From the NCBI GenBank assembly GCA_016192135.1, contig JACPUR010000040.1, positions 1-64,000 on the forward strand: a stretch of DNA of 64,000 nucleotides, written 5' to 3'. Origin of the DNA: Candidatus Tectomicrobia bacterium. Its GTDB lineage: Bacteria; UBA8248. Below are positions 40,419 to 47,330 of this stretch, in pieces. A program made the position numbers and the translations under genes. Numbering within the stretch: position 1 is the first letter of the stretch; each line of letters starts with the position of its first letter. The notes under the pieces were generated by a model. The model was given only the letters and a program-made list of their open reading frames with translations. It did no database searches and was not told the origin of the DNA.

Positions 40419-41260
40419 GAAATTCTCCCGGCCGGCCGCGCCGCACCCGCCCCGCGGTCCGCCTCCTCCCACGCGGCGAGATGGGCGGCCAGGCCTTCCG
40501 GTGAGGCGGCTTCTTCCAGATACCGGCCCACCGCCTCCTCGTCCAGGTCGTAGAAGGGGGGACAGGCCCCGGGCCGCGCCCCGCCCGGCACATGGGCCAC
40601 GGCATGAACCAGGAAGGCCGGAATCTGGGTGCGCTCGGGCCGCTCCTCGAAGAAGGAGGTTTCGACGATCCGCTCGGCGGTCAGGATCACCCCCTCGGCC
40701 GCCCGGCTCATGAGCACGTCCTCGAAGGTGCCCCCCTCGATGCGGGCGTTGCCCTCAGCGTCGGCCCAGGGCACATGCAGGACGGCCCAGCGCGGGCGGA
40801 TGCGGGGGATCATGAAGACCTTTTCCCCGGTGTAGGGGTCGCGTGCCTCCCGGAAGCCGGTGAGGCCGGGCACGTCGCTCCCCTGGAGGCCCGCCACGGG
40901 CTGGCTGGGGATGCCGTAGGCCGAGGCCCTCAAGCCCGCGATGACGGTGTAGCAGGCGTGCTCCACGGCCCGCACCGCGCCCGTCTCCACCCCCCGGCGG
41001 TAGGCGGGGGCCAGGCCGAAGAGGTTCTCGAAGCCGACGTAGCCCGAGTGGACCTCCTCCGCCGCCCCGGCCGCGCAGAGGAGGTCGATGTCGTAGGCCC
41101 CGGCCGTCTTCACGAGCCGGAGGCCACGCCGCCCCTGCCGGGCGAGCTCCCGGGCGAAGGCCGAGGGGATGCGCGTCAGGGAGTTCCCGCCCAGGGCGAT
41201 CATTTGGCCGTCCCCGGCGAGCCGGGCGGCCTCAGGCAGGGAGACGAGTTTTCCGGCCAC
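40415..41260 (-). CDS. CoA-transferase-like subunit A (GctA/IpdA type)
   Basis: 281-residue partner subunit; GTG start (MAGKLVSLPEAARLAGDGQM) with AAAAGGAG upstream. The open frame extends 39 codons further into the promoter and is not used. Family features are GGNSLTRIPSAFARELARQG, SGYVGFENLFGLAPAYRRG and a Glu at 78 in GFEN, which could correspond to the catalytic Glu of the IpdA ring-cleaving enzymes (inference). It is first gene of an operon with the B subunit and a PfkB kinase, led by a promoter at 41309-41337. Confidence 0.83.
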   Translation of the reverse strand: MAGKLVSLPEAARLAGDGQMIALGGNSLTRIPSAFARELARQGRRGLRLVKTAGAYDIDLLCAAGAAEEVHSGYVGFENLFGLAPAYRRGVETGAVRAVEHACYTVIAGLRASAYGIPSQPVAGLQGSDVPGLTGFREARDPYTGEKVFMIPRIRPRWAVLHVPWADAEGNARIEGGTFEDVLMSRAAEGVILTAERIVETSFFEERPERTQIPAFLVHAVAHVPGGARPGACPPFYDLDEEAVGRYLEEAASPEGLAAHLAAWEEADRGAGAARPAGRIS

Positions 41261-41308
41261 GGAAGCTCCTTTTCGGACCCCGGCGAGCATCCGCCGGGCG
41301 ACGGAAGG

Positions 41309-41337
41309 ATTATCGCCCCAAGGGCTTTTTGCCTCAA
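41309..41337 (-). promoter_or_regulatory. Promoter of the CoA-transferase-like/PfkB operon
   Basis: On the minus strand TTGAGG (41337-41332), 17-bp spacer, GATAAT (41314-41309), about 50 bp before the GTG start of the A subunit. It is back-to-back with the scpA promoter. Confidence 0.6.
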
Positions 41338-41370
41338 GAACGGGCTTGGGAGCCGAAAAAATCAAAGAAA

Positions 41371-41399
41371 TTGACATATCCGCCCGGATTCCCTAGTCT
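41371..41399 (+). promoter_or_regulatory. Promoter of scpA-scpB
   Basis: TTGACA (41371-41376), 17-bp spacer, TAGTCT (41394-41399), in an AT-richer pocket. The leader to scpA is about 105 bp. Confidence 0.6.
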
Positions 41400-41511
41400 G
41401 CGCCTTGCGGGTCATGGGGGCCCGCTCCTCCGCCCCGAGAGACGCTCCGTCCCAGCCGCCGAGGCGCGAAAAGCCGCCTTTTTCGCCGTTTCGGCAAGGG
41501 GTTTTCGCCGT

Positions 41512-42504
41512 ATGCAACCCCCGGAGAAGCGGGAGCCCGCGGCCCCCCCGCAGGCCCCCGGCGCCCCAGACGAGAGCACCTCACCGGCGCCCCGCCTGGA
41601 CGTGATGAGCCTCGAGGAGATCGGGGCCGGCCGAGACATGACGGCCGGCTCGCCCGAGGGCTGGGATGTGGCGCCCGCCGAGGCGGCCGCCTCCGCTTCC
41701 CCCGGGCCGCCCGGGCCCGATTCTCCCGAGTTCGAACTCGACGACTCGCCGCGCCTCCCGGAGGGCGAGTCCTTCCGGGTCAAGCTCGACGGCTTCGAGG
41801 GCCCGCTGGAGCTCCTGCTCCACCTCGTGCGCGAGCACAAGCTCGACATCAACGACATCCCCATCGCCTTCATCACCGATCAGTACCTCAAGCACATCGA
41901 GCTGATGCGCAGGCTCAACATCAACATCGCCTCGGACTACCTGGTCATGGCCTCCTGGCTCGTCTACATCAAGAGCCGCACCCTGCTGCCCCAGCAGGAG
42001 GGCGACGCGCAGGAGGAGGACCCCGAGGTGCTGCGCCAGGAGCTCCAGCGCCAGCTCCTCGAGTACCAGCGGTTCAAGCGCCTCAGCCAGGCCTTCCGCC
42101 GGGCCGAGGAGGAGCAGTCGTGGGTGTTCGCGCGGGGCGGGAACGGCGACGGCATCATGCTCGACCCGGCCGACGCGGCGGAGGAGCCCCGGCTCCAGGT
42201 CACGATGTTCGACCTCATCAGCGCCATCCGGCACCTCATCGAGTCCATCGGGGAGGAGGGCGTCCACCTCGTCGAGATCGACGAGCTGGAGATGGCCGAC
42301 CGCCAGACCTATCTCCTCGACGCCCTGGAGAAGGCGGGGCCGGAGGGCGTGGTCTTCCAGAAGCTCTTCGAGGGGGCGCGGGTGCTGGCCGTCGTGGTCA
42401 CCTTCCTCGCCCTGCTCGAGCTGATCCGCAAGAACCTCGTCGTCGCGAGGCAATCCGCCAATTTCGCCGAAATCCGGCTCGCCAAGGCGGTGAAGGATGA
42501 ATGA
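41512..42504 (+). CDS. scpA: Segregation and condensation protein A
   Basis: 330-residue kleisin of the bacterial SMC-ScpAB condensin, which organises chromosome arms for segregation. ATG (MQPPEKREPAAPPQAPGAPD) with AAGGGG upstream. The first 80 residues are a low-complexity extension absent from most ScpA. The N-terminal kleisin domain starts FRVKLDGFEGPLELLLHLVR and continues IASDYLVMASWLVYIKSRTL. The C-terminal winged helix is EGVVFQKLFEGARVLAVVVT with the end NFAEIRLAKAV. It overlaps scpB by 8 bp. Confidence 0.95.
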   Translation: MQPPEKREPAAPPQAPGAPDESTSPAPRLDVMSLEEIGAGRDMTAGSPEGWDVAPAEAAASASPGPPGPDSPEFELDDSPRLPEGESFRVKLDGFEGPLELLLHLVREHKLDINDIPIAFITDQYLKHIELMRRLNINIASDYLVMASWLVYIKSRTLLPQQEGDAQEEDPEVLRQELQRQLLEYQRFKRLSQAFRRAEEEQSWVFARGGNGDGIMLDPADAAEEPRLQVTMFDLISAIRHLIESIGEEGVHLVEIDELEMADRQTYLLDALEKAGPEGVVFQKLFEGARVLAVVVTFLALLELIRKNLVVARQSANFAEIRLAKAVKDE

Positions 42505-43573
42505 GCCCAACCGGGAAGCCGACATGAACGAGAACGATCGTTTGCAGGGCGAAGCGCAGAAAGGAGCGGCATTCGAATTGACGGCCGACGCGATCACCCC
42601 GCCCGAGGAGGCCCGCAAGGCCCTCGCCGAGCGGCAGATGGAGGCCATCGAGGAGCCTCCCCAGGCCTCCACCTTCGACCTCGCCGCGGCGGGAGCCGCT
42701 CCTTCCCGCGAGGGATCCGAAGGCGGGGACGAGGGAGAGGACGCCGAGGAGGGCACGCCCCTCATCGTCGAGGAGACCGAGGCCAAGCGCATCATCCTCA
42801 CCCTGCTCTTCGTCGCGCACGAGCCGCTGCGCCCGCGCGACATCTCGATGATTTTCCGCGGCGTCGAGAACATCAACGCCAAGGTGGTGCGCAGGCTCGT
42901 GGCCGAGCTCATGGAGGAGCACCGCGACCATCCCCTCCAGATCGCCGAGGTGGCCGAGGGCTACCGCATGTGCACCCGGCCCGAGTTCGGCCCCTGGGTG
43001 CGGCGGCTCCTCAAGGCGGAGCGCAAGGCCAAGCTCTCCCAGGCGGCGCTCGAGACGCTGGCGATCATCGCCTACAAGCAGCCCATCACGAAGCCCGAGG
43101 TCGAGGAGATCCGCCGGGTGGACTGCGGGGGCGTGATGACCACCCTTCTGGAGCGCAACCTCGTCCGCATCCTGGGCCGCAAGGACGTGGTGGGCCGCCC
43201 CATCGTGTACGGCACCACGCCCCAGTTCCTCGAGTACTTCGGCTTCAAGAGCCTGGCCGACATGCCCAAGCCCGACGAATTCGAGGCGCTGGCCGGCCTC
43301 GGGCCCCAGGAGGAGGCGGACATCCTGCCCATCGGCGGCGAGGGCATGATCCCCATCCCCGAAACCGCCGGCGGCGCCTCCGCGCCCCCTGTCTCCGAGG
43401 TGCTGGACGGCCCGGCCGTGGCCGGGGCCGAGGAGGGCGAGGCGGAGGGCAACGGGCACGCGAACGGCCACACCAACGGGCACGCGAACGGGCATTCCAA
43501 CGGCCACGCCCAGGGCGGGGCCGGGGAAGAGGAGGGCGCGGCGCCCTCGGAAGAGAGCGAGCGGCAGCCCTAG
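42497..43573 (+). CDS. scpB: Segregation and condensation protein B
   Basis: 358-residue kite subunit of the SMC-ScpAB condensin. The winged-helix core is at about residues 95-265: AKRIILTLLFVAHEPLRPRD, LSQAALETLAIIAYKQPITK and VEEIRRVDCGGVMTTLLERN, RKDVVGRPIVYGTTPQFLEY. It has unusual flanks: an acidic N-terminal extension of about 90 residues and a C-terminal tail with five G/N-H repeats (NGHANGHTNGHANGHSNGHA) and an acidic end. A strong terminator follows. Confidence 0.95.
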   Translation: MNEPNREADMNENDRLQGEAQKGAAFELTADAITPPEEARKALAERQMEAIEEPPQASTFDLAAAGAAPSREGSEGGDEGEDAEEGTPLIVEETEAKRIILTLLFVAHEPLRPRDISMIFRGVENINAKVVRRLVAELMEEHRDHPLQIAEVAEGYRMCTRPEFGPWVRRLLKAERKAKLSQAALETLAIIAYKQPITKPEVEEIRRVDCGGVMTTLLERNLVRILGRKDVVGRPIVYGTTPQFLEYFGFKSLADMPKPDEFEALAGLGPQEEADILPIGGEGMIPIPETAGGASAPPVSEVLDGPAVAGAEEGEAEGNGHANGHTNGHANGHSNGHAQGGAGEEEGAAPSEESERQP

Positions 43574-43575
43574 CC

Positions 43576-43638
43576 GTAGGGGCGGCCCCCCGTGGCCGCC
43601 CTTCTCAATGCAGGGCAGGCACGGGGGCCTGCCCCTAC
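43576..43638. repeat. Compound GTAGGGGC palindrome
   Basis: GTAGGGGCGGCC...GGCCGCCC, a short spacer, then GGGCAGGC...GCCTGCCCCTAC. It has the same architecture as 34516-34569, with nine extra spacer bases. Confidence 0.8.
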
Positions 43639-43656
43639 ACCCACTGGTTTTCCACA

Positions 43657-43689
43657 CCGCCGCGGGCTTTCCCCCGCGGCGGTTTTTTT
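43657..43689 (+). terminator. Rho-independent terminator of scpA-scpB
   Basis: Perfect 10-bp stem CCGCCGCGGG/CCCGCGGCGG with a six-base loop, followed by seven T. It ends about 33 bp before the ATG of the next gene and so separates the two transcription units. Confidence 0.92.
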
Positions 43690-43722
43690 GCTCAAATGGC
43701 CGAAACGAACGGGAGACCTCTC

Positions 43723-44670
43723 ATGCGCTTCGGGGTCATGGCGGCGGGCGGGGTGGGCGCCTACTTCGGGGGGCTGCTCGCCCGCGCGGGAGAGGACGTG
43801 CGCTTCATCGCCCGGGGGGCTCACCTCGAGGCCATCCGGCGGGAGGGCCTGCGCGTCGAGGCGGTGGTGCCCGAGGGGGGCTTCGCGGTGAAGGCTCCCT
43901 TCGCCACGGACGACCCGGCCGGGGCGGGCGTCTGCGACGTCGTCCTCTTCTGCGTGAAGACCACCGCGAACGAGGCGGCCATCCCCGCCATCGCGCCCAT
44001 GATGGGGCCCGATAGCGTGGTCATCAGCCTGCAGAACGGGGTGGACAACGAGGACCGGCTCGCCGCCCGCTACGGCCGGGAGCGCGTCATGGGGGGCGCC
44101 GCCTACATCTTCACCTCGGTGGCGGGGCCGGGCCTCATCCGCCAGATCGGGGGGCCGAGGCGCCTCGTCTTCGGGGAGCTGGGGGGCGGCGCGAGCCCGC
44201 GCGGGGAGCGCATCCTGGCCGTCTTGAAGAACGCGCAGGTCAACGCCGAGCTCTCGGCCGACATCGAGGCCGAGCTCTGGACCAAGTTCATCTTCATCTG
44301 CGGGGTGAGCGGGATGACCGCCCTCACCCGCTCGCCGCTCGGCGAGATCATGGCCTACGAGGGCACCCGGTGGATGATGCGCGGGGTGATGCGCGAGGTC
44401 TGCGAGGTGGGCCGGGCGCGCGGGGTGCGGCTCCCCCAGGGGGCGGACGAGGACCGCTTCCGCTTCCTCGGCGAGCAGAACCCGGCGAGCAAGGGGAGCC
44501 TCTGCCACGACCTGGAGGCCGGGCGGCGGCTGGAGATCGACGCCCTGTGCGGGGCGCTCTCCCGCCTGGGGCGCGAGGCGGGCGTCGCCACACCCCTCAA
44601 CGATTTCATCTACCACACCCTGAAGCTCGCGGATTTGCAGATCGCGGGCGAGGTGAAACTCAAGGCGTAG
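43723..44670 (+). CDS. Ketopantoate reductase (ApbA/PanE)-family dehydrogenase
   Basis: 315-residue NAD(P)-dependent 2-hydroxyacid dehydrogenase-like protein. ATG 43723 (MRFGVMAAGGVGAYFGGLLA) has GGGAGA upstream; an ATG at 43696 falls directly after the terminator T-run and is less likely. The dinucleotide motif is slightly altered (AAGGVG). Typical family segments are VLFCVKTTANEAAI, VISLQNGVDNEDRLA and, in the C-terminal domain, ELWTKFIFICGVSGMTALTR and a Lys/Asn/Ser end region (NPASKGSLCHDLEAGRRLEI). Genuine PanE makes pantoate, but many homologues differ; the substrate is open. Its 3' end overlaps the convergent cNMP gene by 11 bp. Confidence 0.87.
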   Translation: MRFGVMAAGGVGAYFGGLLARAGEDVRFIARGAHLEAIRREGLRVEAVVPEGGFAVKAPFATDDPAGAGVCDVVLFCVKTTANEAAIPAIAPMMGPDSVVISLQNGVDNEDRLAARYGRERVMGGAAYIFTSVAGPGLIRQIGGPRRLVFGELGGGASPRGERILAVLKNAQVNAELSADIEAELWTKFIFICGVSGMTALTRSPLGEIMAYEGTRWMMRGVMREVCEVGRARGVRLPQGADEDRFRFLGEQNPASKGSLCHDLEAGRRLEIDALCGALSRLGREAGVATPLNDFIYHTLKLADLQIAGEVKLKA

Positions 44671-45196
44671 CCGGAGCCGCCTTTTCTTCTTTTTCTTCTT
44701 TCGCCCACCCCTCGATGAAGGCGTCCGCCTCGCGCAGGTAGCGGGCGAGCTGGCGCGCGACGTTCGTCATGACCTTGGCTCGCAGGAAGGGCGACGGCGC
44801 ACCGAGAACCTCGGCGCTCGCGGCCAGCAGGACCGTCTTCTTCATCGCCCAGGCGCTCCCGCTCCGGGGGGCCACCTCCAACAGCGCCATCTCCCCGAAC
44901 GCGTCCCCCGGCCCCAGGCGCACCTCGTGCTTGTGAGCGCCGCCCGGCACGACCGACACCTGGCCCGAGACGACGATGTACATGCAGCCGCCCGGCTCCC
45001 CGCGCTGGAAAATGAGAGACCCCTCGTCGAAGGACTCCATGCGGCACAGCCGCAGGAACTCTCTCACTTCGCTCTCCTGCATGGAGGAGAAAAAGGCGCA
45101 TGTTTTTTGGAGCTTGACCAGGACGTACTGAAGGCGCTCCGGGAGCGCCCGCCTGAAGACCACCTTCTGGACGCCCGCCCCCCCGCTCCCGGCCAT
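44660..45196 (-). CDS. Stand-alone cyclic nucleotide-binding (Crp-like) domain protein
   Basis: 178-residue protein made of one cNMP-binding beta-roll without an HTH domain. ATG 45196 has AAGG seven bases upstream. The domain spans about 30-140: FQRGEPGGCMYIVVSGQVSV, LGPGDAFGEMALLEVAPRSG with the phosphate-binding Arg. N- and C-terminal helices flank it (LRAKVMTNVARQLARYLREA). It is paralogous to the protein at 54413-54895: both begin with a LQYVLVKLQKTCAFFSSM-like helix. Likely a signal-responsive regulator acting through a partner; ligand unknown. Confidence 0.85.
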   Translation of the reverse strand: MAGSGGAGVQKVVFRRALPERLQYVLVKLQKTCAFFSSMQESEVREFLRLCRMESFDEGSLIFQRGEPGGCMYIVVSGQVSVVPGGAHKHEVRLGPGDAFGEMALLEVAPRSGSAWAMKKTVLLAASAEVLGAPSPFLRAKVMTNVARQLARYLREADAFIEGWAKEEKEEKAAPATP

Positions 45197-45393
45197 CGGC
45201 CAGCCTTCCCTCATGGGGAGCACAGCAAGCCCTCTCCCTCCCGCCGCACGGAGCCTCGCGCGCCCGGCGGATGCTGTAAAATGCCCTGCGCATGTAACGC
45301 CGGATGGGGCGGTCTTAATTCCTCCCCGGGCCGCGGTGCGGGAAAATACGATCCCCCTGCCGTGAAAAAACGATCTCAACTTGAGAGGCGGCC

Positions 45394-45864
45394 ATGCCCC
45401 GCCACTGGCTCATGAAGACCGAGCCCGAGGTCTTCTCCTTCGACGACCTCCTCGCCAAGCCCGGGAAGACCGACCGCTGGGAGGGGGTGCGCAACTACCT
45501 CGCGCGCAACCACATGAGGGCGATGAAGAAGGGCGACCGGGTGCTCTTCTACCACTCGAACGCCGGCCCCCCGCACGTCGCGGGGCTGGCCGAGGTGGTC
45601 CGCGAGGCCTACCCCGACCCCACCGCCTTCGACCGGAAGTCCAGGTATTACGATCCCAAGTCCAGCCCCGGGAACCCGCGCTGGTTCATGGTGGACGTCC
45701 GCGCCCTCTCCAAGCTCCCCCGCCCCGTGGCCCTCCCCGAGATGAAGGCCAATCCCAGGCTCAAGGACATGCCCGTCGTCCGGCCCTTCCAGCGCCTCTC
45801 CGTCCAGCCCGTCACGAAGGAGGAGTTCGAGGAGGTGGTGAGGATGGGGAAGGGGAAGGGCTAA
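45394..45864 (+). CDS. EVE domain protein
   Basis: 156-residue protein of the EVE/PUA-like family (thymocyte nuclear protein 1 type). It begins MPRHWLMKTEPEVFSFDDLL. The family signature WEGVRNYLARNHMRAMKKGD and VLFYHSNAGPPHVAGLAEVV lines the modified-base pocket; SPGNPRWFMVDVRA and PVVRPFQRLSVQPVTKEEF follow. EVE proteins bind modified bases in DNA or RNA, and some act with restriction enzymes; here no nuclease is fused or adjacent. A decayed copy of its last codons lies about 670 bp downstream (46478-46528). Confidence 0.93.
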   Translation: MPRHWLMKTEPEVFSFDDLLAKPGKTDRWEGVRNYLARNHMRAMKKGDRVLFYHSNAGPPHVAGLAEVVREAYPDPTAFDRKSRYYDPKSSPGNPRWFMVDVRALSKLPRPVALPEMKANPRLKDMPVVRPFQRLSVQPVTKEEFEEVVRMGKGKG

Positions 45865-45882
45865 AACGGCCAAGCTCTCGGT

Positions 45883-45975
45883 TGTCATGCTAAGCGAAGC
45901 ATCTTCGTCAGCGGCCACTCGGCTAGATTCCTCGCGGAGTTTACCCTGAGCGCAAGCGCAGGGCTCGGAATGACA
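45883..45975. repeat. TGTCAT...ATGACA element, copy 1
   Basis: 93 bp from TGTCATGCTAAGCGAAGC to GGGCTCGGAATGACA, 18 bp after the EVE stop. It is about 90% identical to 46549-46641 in the same orientation; for example TTCCTCGCGGAGTTTACCCT is perfectly shared. Confidence 0.9.
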
Positions 45976-45989
45976 CCCAAACCGTTCCG

Positions 45990-46358
45990 CTACTTTTCTC
46001 CGAGCACATCCCCCTCCTCGAACAGCATCAGGTACGGCTCGCCGAACTGGCGGGGGCTCCCGAGGTCCCAGTCCTCGGCGCTGTCCCAGGGCTTGAGGCG
46101 CACCCCCCAGTCCCCGCCAAAGACCAGGTGGACGACCGCCCCGCCCGAGTCCGAGACGGGGGCGTAGAGGGCCGGGCAGGGGGTGCCGCCCCCCGCGCTG
46201 CTCCAGCCGGTGACGCGGTAGAGGCCGGGGGGCCGGCCGGGCTCGGCCAGGCGCACCCGGGAGACCTCCACGGGCGCCGCCAGGGCCTCGTAGGCCATGG
46301 CGGGCATGCGGGGGCAGTTCTCGTTCTCGTCCACCTCGAGGGTGAGGGTTTCGGCCAT
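45990..46358 (-). CDS. Hypothetical protein, 122 residues
   Basis: Soluble protein beginning MAETLTLEVDENENCPRMPA and ending FEEGDVLGEK. It is rich in Trp, Gly and Pro with several short strands (VRLAEPGRPPGLYRVTGWSS, VVHLVFGGDWGVRLKPWDSA). There is no signal peptide, helix-rich region or known motif. Codon use fits the genome, and the frame stays open between two stops, supporting a real gene. It lies between the EVE gene and its decayed partial copy and is flanked by two direct repeats, as if captured by a duplication. I do not recognise the family. Confidence 0.6.
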   Translation of the reverse strand: MAETLTLEVDENENCPRMPAMAYEALAAPVEVSRVRLAEPGRPPGLYRVTGWSSAGGGTPCPALYAPVSDSGGAVVHLVFGGDWGVRLKPWDSAEDWDLGSPRQFGEPYLMLFEEGDVLGEK

Positions 46359-46435
46359 GCCCGGATTCTCGCGCATCCGGGGGGCCGGTGAAACTCCCGC
46401 ATCGGGCGCAAGGCCGGCACCAAAAGCCGACAAAA

Positions 46436-46467
46436 AAGTAGGGGCGTTCAATTGAACGCCCCTACTT
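46436..46467. repeat. GTAGGGGC palindrome (perfect, 32 bp)
   Basis: AAGTAGGGGCGTTCAA/TTGAACGCCCCTACTT is a perfect palindrome. It ends ten bases before the EVE 3' fragment, at the point where similarity to the intact gene is lost. Confidence 0.9.
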
Positions 46468-46477
46468 GAGTGCACCG

Positions 46478-46528
46478 CCGGTGACGAAGGAGGAACATGA
46501 CGAGGCCGCGAGGAGGAAGAAGGACTAA
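46478..46528 (+). pseudogene. Decayed 3' end of a second EVE gene
   Basis: The frame reads PVTKEEHDEAARRKKD and stop, against PVTKEEFEEVVRMGKGKG and stop at the end of the intact EVE gene. The DNA shares GACGAAGGAGGA-type runs (GTGACGAAGGAGGA here, GTCACGAAGGAGGA there), then GGACTAAAAC against GGGCTAAAAC at the stop, and the same downstream repeat. No start or upstream domain remains. It is best read as the remnant of a duplication. Confidence 0.65.
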
Positions 46529-46548
46529 AACATTCGGAGCTCTTTGGT

Positions 46549-46641
46549 TGTCATGCTGAGCGAAGCATCTTCGTCAGCGGCTACACACGCAGATTCCTCG
46601 CGGAGTTTACCCTGAGCGCAAGCGCAGGGCTCGGAATGACA
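46549..46641. repeat. TGTCAT...ATGACA element, copy 2
   Basis: 93-bp direct copy of 45883-45975, placed 20 bp after the pseudogene stop just as copy 1 is 18 bp after the EVE stop. Confidence 0.9.
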
Positions 46642-46664
46642 ATGACCTTGGTGTCCTCCCAAAA

Positions 46665-46694
46665 CGCAGGGGCGTTCGATGGAACGCCCCTGCG
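46665..46694. repeat. GGGGCG palindrome next to element copy 2
   Basis: CGCAGGGGCGTTCGA/TGGAACGCCCCTGCG, inner arm GTTC/GAAC. The whole 380-bp gap 46359-46738 consists of repeats plus the EVE remnant; no other gene is seen. Confidence 0.8.
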
Positions 46695-46738
46695 AAACCT
46701 TCAGCCTCAATGACGCTTCAAAAAATTCTTCGCGCTTC

Positions 46739-47212
46739 CTATGTGTTCTTCCGGATGACCGGCCGGCGCGCCTGGGGGCTGCGGAAGCGCAGCGCACCGC
46801 CGCTGGGCGCGGCGGGGGGCACGGGGCGCTCGGGGACGTGGGCCAGCGGGGGGTCGGGCACCCGGCTGAGGTGGGGCTCCGGCGCGCGGGGGCGGGGAGC
46901 GGGCGCTTCGAGATCCCGGAGGCGGGAGTGGACCTCGGGCTCTCTCTTTTGGGACGGCGGGACGGCGGGAGGCTCCGGGAAGTCGAAGACCGCCCGGGCG
47001 CGCGCCGCATCCCGGCCGTCTTCCTCCTCGAGGAGCAGGAAGAGGTCCTCGAGGCGGGTGTCGAGGCGGTGGAGGGTTTCCTCCATCCGGCCCAGCCCGA
47101 GGTACCAGCGCAGGAAAGGACGCATGAGGATCAGGGCGGCCGCCGCCCCGAGGGCGGCGAAGAGGAGCAAGACGGCTTCGGGGGCGAACTGGAGGAGGAA
47201 GGCGCGGTCCAT
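46739..47212 (-). CDS. Single-pass membrane protein, function unknown
   Basis: 157 residues from ATG 47212 (MDRAFLLQFAPEAVLLLFAA), with AAGGG seven bases upstream; an ATG two codons earlier is also possible. One membrane helix at about 10-35, then an amphipathic region (RMEETLHRLDTRLEDLFLLL) that could form a coiled coil, then a Pro/Arg-rich cytoplasmic tail (about 75-157). No known domain. The pattern (helix plus short coil) is common in small bacterial envelope proteins. It is weakly supported beyond being open and having a good start. Confidence 0.55.
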   Translation of the reverse strand: MDRAFLLQFAPEAVLLLFAALGAAAALILMRPFLRWYLGLGRMEETLHRLDTRLEDLFLLLEEEDGRDAARARAVFDFPEPPAVPPSQKREPEVHSRLRDLEAPAPRPRAPEPHLSRVPDPPLAHVPERPVPPAAPSGGALRFRSPQARRPVIRKNT

Positions 47213-47330
47213 CTCCATTCCCTTCGGGCCCGGAGGCGGAGCGGCGGCCTCTCCCCGCCCGGGGCCGGGCAGTCCCCGGGCGCGCACCTTCACTATACGC
47301 TCGGGGATGGGGCCGGGGGCTAGCGGGTGT

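Noticed and set aside
43696-43722. Earlier ATG for the ketopantoate-reductase-like gene
   Set aside because: It lies just after the terminator T-run with no ribosome site, whereas ATG 43723 has GGGAGA and begins at the usual first strand.
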